Shown one piece after another: positions 53,036 to 61,460 of a stretch of 64,000 bases of DNA. The translations under genes were made by a program, and so were the position numbers. The stretch lies in assembly GCF_004362515.1 (NCBI RefSeq), contig NZ_SNXU01000001.1, positions 868,001 through 932,000 of the forward strand. The letters are read 5' to 3'. This DNA comes from Actinokineospora alba (lineage in GTDB: Bacteria > Actinomycetota > Actinomycetes > Mycobacteriales > Pseudonocardiaceae). Under the pieces are notes generated by a model. That model had not been told where the DNA came from. It worked only from the letters and a program-made list of their open reading frames with translations, and made no database searches. Numbering within the stretch: position 1 is the first letter of the stretch; the number at the start of each line of letters is the position of its first letter.

Positions 53036-53421
53036 GCCAGCGCCAGGATCGCCGCCCCGCCGCAAATGTCGACGGCGGCGCACCAGTGCGCGTAGGCGCC
53101 CGGCACGACGAGGTCGGCGCGGTGGTGGTGGAGGTCCCAGACGCCGTGGCCGAGCCACCCGGCGGCGAGCAGGTAACGCGCGACGTCCGGCGCGACCAGG
53201 ACCGAGGCGAGGGCGAGGCCGCCGAAGACCACGAGGCCCACGAGTTGGAGCGCCAGGACACGGGGGTCGCCGAGGCGGCGGCGGGCGACACCGAAGACCA
53301 GGTAGATCACCGGCATGGAGGCGAGGATCGCGGCGAGGATGGTCACCGACGGGACGCCGTCGCCGAAGGTCAGCAGGGCGGAGGCGACGCCGAGGAGCGG
53401 TGGAAGTGCCTTGGTGAGCAT
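53032..53421 (-). CDS. Four-helix membrane protein, unknown function
   Basis: A 129-residue protein with four hydrophobic helices and the His-rich turn GHGVWDLHHHRADLVVPG between the third and fourth. Such His-rich short membrane proteins are widespread in actinobacteria without known role. It is the first gene of the two-gene operon with the GlxA-type regulator, which may control it. The ATG at 53421 is chosen; the long frame upstream is not homologous. Confidence 0.5.
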   Translation of the reverse strand: MLTKALPPLLGVASALLTFGDGVPSVTILAAILASMPVIYLVFGVARRRLGDPRVLALQLVGLVVFGGLALASVLVAPDVARYLLAAGWLGHGVWDLHHHRADLVVPGAYAHWCAAVDICGGAAILALA

Positions 53422-53542
53422 GGGTGCCACGGTGGCCCGGCGCTCGCGGGGGTCGCGGGGGTTTGGGGGTGGGGATGTCCGAAAACTTGGGAACCTTGTC
53501 CGATCAGACAGTGAGGTGTCGACCTTGGGAGCCGTACGGTAG

Positions 53543-53563
53543 CCATACCCCCTAGAGGTATGG
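53543..53563 (+). promoter_or_regulatory. CsoR-like palindrome at a Met-rich membrane gene
   Basis: The 21-bp palindrome CCATACC-N7-GGTATGG has perfect 7-bp arms and a C-rich core (ATACCCCCTAGAGGTAT), like operators of the copper-sensing CsoR/RcnR family. A TACGGT -10-like box (53535-53540) lies just upstream, so a bound repressor would cover the start point. The chosen ATG (53572) lies 8 bp downstream. Confidence 0.5.
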
Positions 53564-53571
53564 AGGACCTG

Positions 53572-53934
53572 ATGGCGATCATCGCCCCACTGCGGACGAA
53601 GCACTTCTGGAAGCACTACATCGAGATGGTCGTGGCGATGTTCGCGGGCATGTTCCTGCTGACACCGGTCACGGACCTGCTGTTCGGCAAGCAATCGGCG
53701 GTGGTCCCGGCCACCCTGCTCATGGCGACGACGATGACCATCGGGATGACCGCGTGGATGGCGTTCCGCAAGCACTCGTGGCGCTCCATCGCGGAGATGG
53801 CGGCGGCGATGTACGTGCCGTTCGTCGTGCTGTACCCGTTCTACTGGGCGGGCTGGATGTCGGGCGGCACGGTGATGATGATCGGACACGTGATCATGCT
53901 GCCCGCGATGGCCGCGGTCATGCTCCGCCACTGA
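53572..53934 (+). CDS. Met-rich three-helix membrane protein, possible metal handling
   Basis: A 120-residue membrane protein with three to four helices. It contains 16 Met (13 percent), many within the membrane segments (AMFAGMF, LLMATTMTIGMTAWM, MSGGTVMMIGHVIMLPAMAAVM), and His near helix ends. This pattern, with the CsoR-like operator in front, suggests copper or silver handling, but no family with known function was recognised. The ATG at 53572 is chosen because GGAGG (53562-53566) lies 5 bp upstream; an in-frame ATG at 53560 is inside the operator. Confidence 0.5.
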   Translation: MAIIAPLRTKHFWKHYIEMVVAMFAGMFLLTPVTDLLFGKQSAVVPATLLMATTMTIGMTAWMAFRKHSWRSIAEMAAAMYVPFVVLYPFYWAGWMSGGTVMMIGHVIMLPAMAAVMLRH

Positions 53935-53957
53935 CCTGACCAGGCGCGTTTGTAACG

Positions 53958-54293
53958 TCAGGTGAGCAGGCCTCGGATCACTCTGTCCAAATCAGGCACC
54001 TTGGCAGACAGCACCTGCCACACCAAGTCATCATCGACGGTGGCATACCCGTGGATCAGAATATTCCGGAAGGCGACAATGCGACCAAGGTCGGGGATCG
54101 CGGCGGCGAGCGCTCCATCAACTTTTGACAGCTGATTGAACGCTTCGCCGATAATCTCGAACTGCCGTTCCACAGCAGACCGAAGCATCGCATCCGACTT
54201 GTAGTCGTCGAAGCTCTTACCTTTGCTGAATTCTTGGAGCAGGTTCAATGCCTGCTGCGCGTCCCACAAGTACGCGCGGGGATCACGCGGCAT
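53958..54293 (-). CDS. HepT-like (DUF86) HEPN toxin
   Basis: A 111-residue HEPN-fold protein. The RxxxxH catalytic motif is FRNILIHGY near residues 76-84, including the YATV turn typical of HepT. HepT toxins are RNases that are neutralised by the MntA partner through (oligo-)AMPylation of the Tyr in this motif. The gene overlaps the MntA-like gene by 11 bp, the order antitoxin then toxin. The base composition is somewhat lower in GC than its neighbours. Confidence 0.5.
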   Translation of the reverse strand: MPRDPRAYLWDAQQALNLLQEFSKGKSFDDYKSDAMLRSAVERQFEIIGEAFNQLSKVDGALAAAIPDLGRIVAFRNILIHGYATVDDDLVWQVLSAKVPDLDRVIRGLLT

Positions 54294-54591
54294 AGAGCGT
54301 TTCCTTGGTCGCCATGACCTGCCGCCGGAAGTAAGGGTTCTTGATGCTCGAACTGCTCACAAGATCGACCGGCAAGCCGAGGATTTGTTCAAGCCCTTCC
54401 TTCAAGGCGAAGTAAGTGCCGAAATAGTCGAAACCTGGATGCACCTTGAACTCCACGAGCACGTCCACATCACTGGAGATCTCGTCGAACGCGGGACCGA
54501 CCGCCGAACCGAACAAGTCGAGGCGCCGCACATCAAGCAGGCGACACAGCGCGTCGATCTCCTGTCTCTTCGACTCGACAAGCTCATGCAC
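54283..54591 (-). CDS. MntA-like minimal nucleotidyltransferase antitoxin
   Basis: A 102-residue nucleotidyltransferase. The GSx10DxD motif is LFGSAVGPAFDEISSDVDVLVEF in two parts: GSAVG and the metal-binding DVD, all required residues present. It should AMPylate and inactivate the HepT-like partner. The GTG at 54591 is preferred over that at 54600 because AGGAGG (54600-54605, minus strand) would overlap the latter and lies 8 bp before the former. Confidence 0.5.
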   Translation of the reverse strand: MHELVESKRQEIDALCRLLDVRRLDLFGSAVGPAFDEISSDVDVLVEFKVHPGFDYFGTYFALKEGLEQILGLPVDLVSSSSIKNPYFRRQVMATKETLYAA

Positions 54592-54655
54592 CGTGCTCAC
54601 CTCCTACGACCAGTGTGCCCGATGGCGGCTTAGTTCGACTCAAACACTCCGGTGG

Positions 54656-55465
54656 TTACGCGCCGGGCCAGTCGTAGGTGATCGTCACCGGGGCGTGGTC
54701 GGACCAGCGTTCCGCGTACGTGGCCGCGCGTTCCACCACCGCTGTGTGGGCGCGGGTGCTGAGGCCCGGGGTGGCCACCTGGTAGTCGATGCGCCAGCCG
54801 GAGTCGTTGTCGTACGCCTTGCCACGGTAGGACCACCACGTGTACGGGCCGGGGCCCTCCGGATGCAGCAGCCGGTGGACGTCGCGGTAGCCGGCTTCGT
54901 CGAAGACGCGGCCCATCCAGTCGCGTTCGGCGGGCGTGAAGCCGGCGTTCTTGCGGTTGGCCTTCCACGCCTTGAGGTCGATCTCCTGGTGGGCGATGTT
55001 CCAGTCGCCGCAGATGATGACCTCGCAGCCGCTCGCGGCGGCCTTCTCGCGCAGTTCGATCAGGTACGGCAGGAACGCGGCCATGAAGCGCTCCTTCTGG
55101 TCCTGCCGCAGCGTCCCCACCTCACCGCTCGGGAGGTACACGCTGCCGACGACGACGCCGGGGAACCACGCCTCCACGTAGCGGCCGCTCGCGTCGAACT
55201 CGTCGACGCCGAACCCCACCCGGACGGCCGTGGGCTCCTGGCGCGAGTACACCGCGACCCCGTTGCGGCCCTTGAGGACCCGGGAGTCGGCGTGCACGGT
55301 GTGCCAGCCGGGCGGGGCGGCGAGGTCCGCGGGGAGGTCGTCGGCCGAGGCGCGGACCTCCTGCAGGCACACGAACTCCGCCGGGGTGGCCGCGAGCCAC
55401 TCGACGAAGCCCTTCTTGGCGGCCGCGCGCAGCCCGTTGACATTTATCGTGGAAACCGTCAGCAC
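54656..55465 (-). CDS. xthA: Exodeoxyribonuclease III
   Basis: A 269-residue AP endonuclease/exonuclease of the ExoIII/EEP fold. Catalytic motifs: INVNGLRA (Asn), CLQEVRA (metal Glu), the Tyr in SVYLPSG, ICGDWNIAHQEIDL (Asp, Asn) and the C-terminal WSDHAPVTITYDW (Asp-His). It acts in base-excision repair. The start is a GTG at 55465. It stands alone between the HepT/MntA pair and a small SH3-like gene. Confidence 0.5.
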   Translation of the reverse strand: MLTVSTINVNGLRAAAKKGFVEWLAATPAEFVCLQEVRASADDLPADLAAPPGWHTVHADSRVLKGRNGVAVYSRQEPTAVRVGFGVDEFDASGRYVEAWFPGVVVGSVYLPSGEVGTLRQDQKERFMAAFLPYLIELREKAAASGCEVIICGDWNIAHQEIDLKAWKANRKNAGFTPAERDWMGRVFDEAGYRDVHRLLHPEGPGPYTWWSYRGKAYDNDSGWRIDYQVATPGLSTRAHTAVVERAATYAERWSDHAPVTITYDWPGA

Positions 55466-55482
55466 CGCGCAACCCTAAGTGG

Positions 55483-55797
55483 CTAGCAGGTTCGGCCGGG
55501 CAGCGGCTGCAGGAACTGCGTCGACGCCCACCGGTTGGGACCGAGCATCCGGAAACCGTTCTGGACCGTCGGCAGGGCGTCGGTTTCCGCGCCCTGCTTG
55601 AACTTGCCGACGATGTCCGCGTGGCCGTCCGGCGCCGCCCGGACGTTGAGCACGTCCGCGGTGACCGACATCCGGCACTTCGCCGCGCTGCTGGCGGGCG
55701 CGTTGGGGCTCTCGACTCCCATCGAGTACATCGAGACCACCCCGACCAGCGCGCCGCCGATAAGCAGTGTCCGCTTCGGCAACAGCATCGTCAGCAC
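55483..55797 (-). CDS. Secreted protein with a bacterial SH3-like domain
   Basis: A 104-residue protein with an N-terminal export segment (LLIGGALVGVVSMYSMG) and a mature domain with the SH3_3 pattern VTADVLNVRAAPDGHADIVGKF (in two parts) and GFRMLGPNRWASTQFL. Two Cys could form a disulfide. SH3-like domains bind cell-wall peptides; the partner is unknown. The GTG start at 55797 has AAGGAG 8 bp upstream; an ATG three codons downstream is an alternative. Confidence 0.5.
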   Translation of the reverse strand: MLTMLLPKRTLLIGGALVGVVSMYSMGVESPNAPASSAAKCRMSVTADVLNVRAAPDGHADIVGKFKQGAETDALPTVQNGFRMLGPNRWASTQFLQPLPGRTC

Positions 55798-55939
55798 GTC
55801 ACACGCTCCTTGTCACCCACGGTCCCTAGGTGAACAGTCCCGTACCCACCGGTATCCGCGCCAGTGATCGCGACCGGAAACACCCGACGGAGCCAACGGC
55901 GGCGACAGCAGATCACGGCGTGTCACCCCGGACAGCGAA

Positions 55940-55968
55940 AAGCCCCCCGCCAGAACGGCGAGGGGCTT
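55940..55968 (-). terminator. Terminator of icd
   Basis: Arms aagccccccgcc (55940-55951) and ggcgaggggctt (55957-55968) pair with one mismatch around a 5-base loop, 13 bp past the minus-strand stop. Confidence 0.5.
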
Positions 55969-55981
55969 CCCGGACGAGTGG

Positions 55982-57202
55982 TTAGCCCGCCATCTTCTTC
56001 TGCAGGTTCTCGTCGAGGGTGTTGAGGAAGTCCTCGGTGGTCTGCCACTCCTGGTCGGGTCCGACCAGCAGCGCCAGGTCCTTGGTCATCCGGCCGCTCT
56101 CGACGGTCTCGATGACGACCTTCTCCAGCGTCTCCGCGAACTCGATCACCTCGGGGGTGCCGTCGAGCTTGCCGCGGTGCTTGAGGCCGCCGGTCCAGGC
56201 GTAGATCGACGCGATCGGGTTGGTGGAGGTCGGCTTGCCCGCCTGGTGCTGGCGGTAGTGCCGGGTCACCGTGCCGTGCGCGGCCTCGGCCTCGACGGTC
56301 TTGCCGTCCGGGGTCATCAGCACCGAGGTCATCAGGCCCAGCGAGCCGAAGCCCTGCGCCACGGTGTCGGACTGGACGTCACCGTCGTAGTTCTTGCACG
56401 CCCAGACGTAGCCGCCCTCCCACTTCATCGCGGCGGCGACCATGTCGTCGATCAGGCGGTGCTCGTAGGTCAGGCCCGCGGCGTCGAACTTCTCCTTGAA
56501 CTCCGCCTCGAACACGGCCTGGAAGATGTCCTTGAAGGCACCGTCGTAGGCCTTGAGGATGGTGTTCTTGGTCGACATGTAGACCGGGTAGTTGCGCTGC
56601 AGGCCGTAGGAGAACGAGGCGCGCGCGAAGTCCTCGATGGACTTGTTGAAGTTGTACATGCCCATGACGACGCCGCCGTCCTCCGGCATGTCGACCACGG
56701 TGTGCTCGATCGGCTCCGAGCCGTCGGTCGGGGTGAAGGTGATGGTCACCTTGCCCGCGCCGGGGACCTTGAAGTTCGTCGACTTGTACTGGTCGCCGTG
56801 GGCGTGACGGCCGATGACGATCGGCTTGGTCCAGCCCGGCACCAGCCGCGGGATGTTGGAGATGATGATCGGCTCGCGGAAGACCACGCCGCCGAGGATG
56901 TTGCGGATCGTGCCGTTGGGCGAGACCCACATCTTCTTCAGGCCGAACTCCTCGACGCGCGCCTCGTCCGGCGTGATCGTGGCGCACTTGACGCCGACAC
57001 CGTGCTTCTTGATGGCGTTCGCGGCGTCGATGGTGACCTGGTCGTCGGTCTCGTCCCGGTGCTCGATACCCAGGTCGTAGTACTCGATGTTGAGGTCCAA
57101 GTACGGGTGGATCAGCTTGTCCTTGATGAACTGCCAGATGATGCGGGTCATCTCGTCGCCATCGAGTTCGACGACCGTTCCCTGGACCTTGATCTTGGCC
57201 AT
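55982..57202 (-). CDS. icd: NADP-dependent isocitrate dehydrogenase (eukaryote-like)
   Basis: A 406-residue TCA-cycle enzyme of the homodimeric, eukaryote-like class found in actinobacteria. ELDGDEMTRIIW at the N-terminus, KKMWVSPNGTIRNILGG with the substrate Ser and Arg, and IDDMVAAAMKWEGGYVWACKNYDGDVQSD (Lys, Asp, in parts) are intact; GTVTRHYRQHQAG gives NADP specificity (Arg-His). ATG 57202 is the homology start; the longer frame to 57253 is not conserved. It oxidises isocitrate to 2-oxoglutarate and complements sdhCDAB in the window. Confidence 0.5.
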   Translation of the reverse strand: MAKIKVQGTVVELDGDEMTRIIWQFIKDKLIHPYLDLNIEYYDLGIEHRDETDDQVTIDAANAIKKHGVGVKCATITPDEARVEEFGLKKMWVSPNGTIRNILGGVVFREPIIISNIPRLVPGWTKPIVIGRHAHGDQYKSTNFKVPGAGKVTITFTPTDGSEPIEHTVVDMPEDGGVVMGMYNFNKSIEDFARASFSYGLQRNYPVYMSTKNTILKAYDGAFKDIFQAVFEAEFKEKFDAAGLTYEHRLIDDMVAAAMKWEGGYVWACKNYDGDVQSDTVAQGFGSLGLMTSVLMTPDGKTVEAEAAHGTVTRHYRQHQAGKPTSTNPIASIYAWTGGLKHRGKLDGTPEVIEFAETLEKVVIETVESGRMTKDLALLVGPDQEWQTTEDFLNTLDENLQKKMAG

Positions 57203-57326
57203 GAGCCGCGGTGCTCCCTTCGCCGTTAATGCGCGCGCCTTCAAACGGTACAAGCGTACTGGTAGCGAGGCGCGTGGTGTGAACCTGTGTGCACAGTCAC
57301 CAGCGATCGTAGGCCTGAGCTGCCCG

Positions 57327-57893
57327 TCAGAACTCGTTCAGGTCGCGCCACTCGTCGGCGAGCATCGCGTAGACGGCCTCGTCGGCCCACTTGCCCTTGA
57401 CGAACTCGTTCTGCCGGAAGCGGCCCTCGAACCGCATGCCGAGGCGTTCGAGGAGCCTGCCGGAGGAGCGGTTGTCGGCGTCGAGCCTGCCGATGATCCG
57501 GTGCAGGCCCGCCTGCTCGAAGCCCAGGCGCAGCATCTCGGTGGCGGCCTCGCCCGCATAGCCCTTGCCGTGGTGGTCGGGGTGGAAGACGAAGCCGAGC
57601 TCACCGCACTGGTTTTGCTCGCTGACCCACATCAGCATCACGTCGCCGAGCAGCTCGCCGGTCTCGGCGAGAACCACCGCGGGCCGAATCGCGTCGCCCT
57701 CCTTCTCCAGCGACGTCACCTCGATCCGCTCTTGCAGCGCGACCTCGACCTCGGCGCGGGTGCGCGGCTCGAAGAGGAGGTATTTGCAGACGTCCTCGCG
57801 GGACTGGATCGCGTAGAGCGCGTCCAGATCGGACTCGACGTACGGCCGCAGGATCAGCCGGCGGGTGGTGATGGGAAATGTGGGACGCAGCAC
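57327..57893 (-). CDS. GNAT N-acetyltransferase
   Basis: A 188-residue acetyltransferase of the RimJ/RimL type. TTRRLILRPYVESDLDALY at the N-terminus, LGFVFHPDHHGKGYAGEAATEM (motif A, GKGYAGEA) and ADNRSSGRLLERLGMRFEG (motif B) are present. The GTG at 57893 lies 7 bp after a TACGCT -10 box (57901-57906 on the minus strand), so the transcript is leaderless. Divergent from the membrane hydrolase gene by 56 bp. Confidence 0.5.
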   Translation of the reverse strand: MLRPTFPITTRRLILRPYVESDLDALYAIQSREDVCKYLLFEPRTRAEVEVALQERIEVTSLEKEGDAIRPAVVLAETGELLGDVMLMWVSEQNQCGELGFVFHPDHHGKGYAGEAATEMLRLGFEQAGLHRIIGRLDADNRSSGRLLERLGMRFEGRFRQNEFVKGKWADEAVYAMLADEWRDLNEF

Positions 57894-57949
57894 CCGATCG
57901 AGCGTACGCCTGTGATCGAATACCGCCCACTGGCACGAGGGGGGCACGA

Positions 57950-58759
57950 ATGTCGACTGGACCGACGCACGCCATGAGCGGGCTCACGGCGTGGGCGACG
58001 GCGACGGCGCTGGCAGGCGACAGCTCGCTGGGGACGCTGTCGGTCAAGGGCTGGTGCGTAGGCGCGGTCCTGTGCGCCGGTGCGGCGCTGTTACCGGACC
58101 TCGACCACCCGGAGTCGACGGTGTCGAGCACGTTCGGGCCCGTGACGGCGGCGGGGTCGAAGCTGATCAACGCCATCAGCCACGGCATCTACCAGGTGAC
58201 CCGCACCAAGCGCGACAGCAAACGCGACGGCGGGCACCGCGGGTTCACCCACACCCTGGTCTTCGCCATCCTGGCCTCGATCATCACCACCGCCATCGTG
58301 CAGACCAGCCAGTCGTGGGCGCTGCCGCTGCTGATGTTCTTCTTCAGCGGCCTGGCGGTGCGCGGGATCATGCACAAGTGGTGCCCCCGCAACGACGCCC
58401 TGTGGATCACCGGCACGGCGCTGTTGCTGACCTACGCGTGTCTCAAATGGACGGACCAGGCCTCGGCAGACGCGGCGGCCTGCGGGGTGGCGGTCGGCAT
58501 CGGCTGCATCGCGCACTACCTGGGCGACGCGATCACCGAGCAGGGCTGCCCGATCCTGTGGCCGGTCCCCATCGCGTTCAAGACCTGGTACCCGGTGGCG
58601 CCGCCGAAGATCATGCGGATGCGCACGGGCGGCACCGTCGAGATGGCCGTCGTCGGCCCGCTGCTGACCGCCGTCGCCATCTGGATGTCCGCCGTGGCCC
58701 TGCACAACGCGGGCGCCCTGCCGTTCCTCGACGGGATTCCGCTGATCCCCTGGGCCTAG
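57950..58759 (+). CDS. Membrane-bound metal-dependent hydrolase (YdjM/DUF457 type)
   Basis: A 269-residue membrane protein. The family motifs THAMSG (His at 7), LLPDLDHPESTV and HRGFTHTL give the metal-binding His and Asp residues; CIAHYLGDAITEQGCPILWP carries the last set. Five or so transmembrane helices are visible. YdjM relatives are LexA-controlled in E. coli, but no SOS box is seen here. Its stop overlaps the convergent gene's stop. Confidence 0.5.
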   Translation: MSTGPTHAMSGLTAWATATALAGDSSLGTLSVKGWCVGAVLCAGAALLPDLDHPESTVSSTFGPVTAAGSKLINAISHGIYQVTRTKRDSKRDGGHRGFTHTLVFAILASIITTAIVQTSQSWALPLLMFFFSGLAVRGIMHKWCPRNDALWITGTALLLTYACLKWTDQASADAAACGVAVGIGCIAHYLGDAITEQGCPILWPVPIAFKTWYPVAPPKIMRMRTGGTVEMAVVGPLLTAVAIWMSAVALHNAGALPFLDGIPLIPWA

Positions 58760-59016
58760 CCTGGGTGCGCGCCGACCGCGTCCTTGATCTGCGACCCGAG
58801 GTCGGCGTCGCCGCTGTGGGCGCAGTGGGCGCAGCAGAAGAACCGGCCCTCGACCTCGACGCCGTGGCCGAGGATGCGGCACTTGCAGTGCTCACAGACC
58901 GGGGCGAGCTTGGTGATCGCGCACTCGAAGCTGTCGAACGTGTGGACGTCGCCGCTGACCGTCTTCACCTCGAAGGCCATCCAGTAGTCGTTGCCGCAGG
59001 TGTCGCAGGTCCCCAT
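58756..59016 (-). CDS. Metallothionein-like zinc-ribbon protein
   Basis: An 86-residue Cys/His-rich protein. The N-terminal part is a zinc ribbon (CDTCGNDY with a later FECAI), and the C-terminal part PVCEHCKCRILGHGVEVEG followed by FFCCAHCAH resembles prokaryotic metallothioneins. Ten Cys and several His could bind zinc or copper. The ATG at 59016 has GAGGAG 9 bp upstream. A role in metal buffering or delivery is inferred from composition. Confidence 0.5.
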   Translation of the reverse strand: MGTCDTCGNDYWMAFEVKTVSGDVHTFDSFECAITKLAPVCEHCKCRILGHGVEVEGRFFCCAHCAHSGDADLGSQIKDAVGAHPG

Positions 59017-59178
59017 AGTGCGATCTCCTCTCTCGGTGACCACTGCAGCCTGCGCCCGGCGACGGGAGGCGGCAACCCGAGACACTTTCGCGGGGACCTC
59101 GGCCGATTCGGCCTTGACCCGACGTCGCGCCGACTAATCTTCGACGTGGATTTCCGAACATTCCTGGGGGAATGACGC

Positions 59179-60669
59179 ATGACTTGGCAGCAGCAGCCGC
59201 CTTCGTACGACCCGCGCGCCCAGTTCCAGCCGGGCGGGTGGTCACCGCCTCCGCCGCCGCGTCGTCGCGGCAAGGTCTGGGTCGTGGTCGCCGCCATCGT
59301 CGCCGTGGTGGCCGCCGCTTCGGTGAGCGTCGTCCTGCTCACCCGGAAAGACGAGGCTCCGACGGCCACGCAGCCGACCGAACAGAGCAAGCCCGATTTC
59401 AAGCCGTGGACCACCAAAGGCGAAAAGGACAGCAAAGACAACGCTCTCCGAATCCTGAATTCCGACAAAGACCTGATCATCGTTACCGCGCGGGATGTCA
59501 CCGCGATCGGCCGCGAAGACGGCGAAGTCAAATGGTTCACGAAAGCGCCGGACATCGAGGCCGCGGAAGGCGCCTTCTGCGGAGCGGGCAACACCCCGTC
59601 CTCGGACAACAAGCTCGCGTTGACGCTCGGGCTGGTCGAGAACAAGTCCAAGCCGATCAGCGCGAATTGCGGCATCGTCACGGTGATCGATCTGAAGACC
59701 GGCGAACTCGGCTGGTCGACAACCGTCGCCTACGCCCAGGGCGCGATCTCGGAGAAGACCAGGGGCATGCCGGTCGAGATCGTCGACGACGTGGTGGTGG
59801 CGACCTGGGATTTCAACGTCTTCGGCCTGGACCTCGCGACCGGCGACTCGAAGTGGCACGTCAAGCTCAAGAGCGACCCGAACGGCAAACCGAACTGCCC
59901 GGTCAACGGGATGCTGCCCGCGGGCCCCGACAGCGTGGTGGTCAAGACGACCTGCATCCAGCCGAATGGCGACGCCCTGTTCAGCGTCGCCGAGCTCACC
60001 GCGAAAGGCACGATCGGCCGCAGCGCGAACATCACCGACGCGGACGCGGGGGCGCCGATCAGCTCGATGAAGCTGCTCGCCGGTTCACCCGTCGTGCTGA
60101 ACGTGACGCCGAAACCGGGCCCGGACGAACGGATGTCCATCGTCACCCTGGACGACGACTGGAAAGTCCAGAGCGTCATCCACGACGAACGCGGCGACGC
60201 GAAGGCCGACTACGTGCTGGCGACCGTGCCGATCGGTTTCGCCACGACACCGGTGGGCGCCTACCAGGAGCAGTCACGTTCCCTGGTCTCGGGCAACACC
60301 ATGGTCAGCCTCACCGCGCCGAACAAGGGAAAGCCGAACCGGATCGTCGCCACGGACCTGAAGACCGGCAAGGACTTGTGGGCCACCGAGGAGCCCGCAC
60401 TGTTGTTCATGCAGGTCCTCGCCATCGAGGGCGACAAGGTGTACGCGCTGCAGTCGGCGCTGGAGAACACCAAGGACTTCGACCAGTCCGTCGTCGAGCT
60501 CGACCTGAAGGACGGCAAGGTCAAAGACAAGAAGACAACCGAGGTGATCTCGCCGAACGACGGGCCGCCGACCATCACGTTCTACGGGTTCACGTTCAAG
60601 GACGGCCGGGCGTACGGGGTGCACTTCCAGAACAGCGACACGCAATGGCTGGCCTACAGCGTGGGATGA
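59179..60669 (+). CDS. Membrane-anchored PQQ-like beta-propeller protein
   Basis: A 496-residue protein. The N-terminus is cytoplasmic and Pro/Gln-rich (WSPPPPPRRRGK), a transmembrane helix spans about 33-55, and residues 75-496 form a propeller with recurring blades such as VIDLKTGELGWSTTV, LDLATGDSKWHVKL and TDLKTGKDLWATEE. Similar proteins in actinobacteria are uncharacterised. Its stop overlaps the next ATG by 4 bp (ATGA), which couples it to the first HEPN-like gene. Confidence 0.5.
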   Translation: MTWQQQPPSYDPRAQFQPGGWSPPPPPRRRGKVWVVVAAIVAVVAAASVSVVLLTRKDEAPTATQPTEQSKPDFKPWTTKGEKDSKDNALRILNSDKDLIIVTARDVTAIGREDGEVKWFTKAPDIEAAEGAFCGAGNTPSSDNKLALTLGLVENKSKPISANCGIVTVIDLKTGELGWSTTVAYAQGAISEKTRGMPVEIVDDVVVATWDFNVFGLDLATGDSKWHVKLKSDPNGKPNCPVNGMLPAGPDSVVVKTTCIQPNGDALFSVAELTAKGTIGRSANITDADAGAPISSMKLLAGSPVVLNVTPKPGPDERMSIVTLDDDWKVQSVIHDERGDAKADYVLATVPIGFATTPVGAYQEQSRSLVSGNTMVSLTAPNKGKPNRIVATDLKTGKDLWATEEPALLFMQVLAIEGDKVYALQSALENTKDFDQSVVELDLKDGKVKDKKTTEVISPNDGPPTITFYGFTFKDGRAYGVHFQNSDTQWLAYSVG

Positions 60670-61457
60670 CCAAGGTCACCGGCCGTGCCACGATGGTCGC
60701 CATGACGGAGACGTTGTGCCTGGCCCAAGACCCGGAGAGCCCACGCACGACCAGTCCATGGCAGGCCGCGCCGATCTTCCTGGACCCGATCTTCCTCACC
60801 TGGGAGCAGGACGCGGGGGCCTCGGAGGTCTCCGACCACCAACCGACCAGGCGCTCGTACGAGATGTGGCGGCTCGCGGAGTCCAAGACCGGACTCGACA
60901 CCGTCCTCTGGCTGAACCGGGCGGTGAACCTGCGGATGCGGCTCCTGACCCAGCGCTACAACATGCGTTCCATCCTCCGCGACCCACCGCCGCAGGACAC
61001 GGAGATCTTGGCGCGAATCGGCATCATCCGACCCCATATGCACCGCGCGCTCACCGAATTGCACCGAGCCTTGGAAGTCTCCCCGGTGCCGCCCGAACAC
61101 TGCGCGGAACTTGTCGACACGGTTTGGTATTTCCTCCGGTCGACCGACAGCCTGATGAACGTCCAGCGGACCGACATGGCCTTCGCGCACGAACAGGCGA
61201 ACCGCGACGGCTATGTGTCGTTCGAGTTCGGGCAGTACTTCACCAAACAGTCGCCCTCGGTGGCGGCTTGGGGAATCCTGCCCCTCGAACTGGTCTCCCA
61301 ACAGGCCACGGGCGACTGGATTTCGATCGACCTGAAGGTGAAGCCGCGCATCCAGTACGGGCACCTGTACTTCGAGGGCATCCTCAGCCCGGCGGAGAAC
61401 CACATCGACTCCGTGTGGCGCGCCTTCTTCGAATTGGACCACCAGCACATTGGCTGA
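60666..61457 (+). CDS. HEPN-like family protein, copy 1 with chimeric N-terminus
   Basis: A 263-residue protein. From about residue 31 it aligns with the next gene (SPWQAAPI, LDP, LTWE, TRRSYEMWR, GIIRPHM, VWYFLRSTDSLM, PRIQYG, HLYFEGIL, VWRAFFELDH). The preceding residues include MTETLCLAQDPES, which matches the start of the HhH-GPD protein encoded 1.6 kb downstream, so the N-terminus is a fusion scar. The RxxxxH motif of copy 2 is lost here (LHRALEVSP). The first ATG (60666) overlaps the upstream stop; ATG codons at 60693 and 60702 are alternatives. The function is unknown. Confidence 0.5.
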   Translation: MTKVTGRATMVAMTETLCLAQDPESPRTTSPWQAAPIFLDPIFLTWEQDAGASEVSDHQPTRRSYEMWRLAESKTGLDTVLWLNRAVNLRMRLLTQRYNMRSILRDPPPQDTEILARIGIIRPHMHRALTELHRALEVSPVPPEHCAELVDTVWYFLRSTDSLMNVQRTDMAFAHEQANRDGYVSFEFGQYFTKQSPSVAAWGILPLELVSQQATGDWISIDLKVKPRIQYGHLYFEGILSPAENHIDSVWRAFFELDHQHIG

Positions 61458-61460
61458 TAC

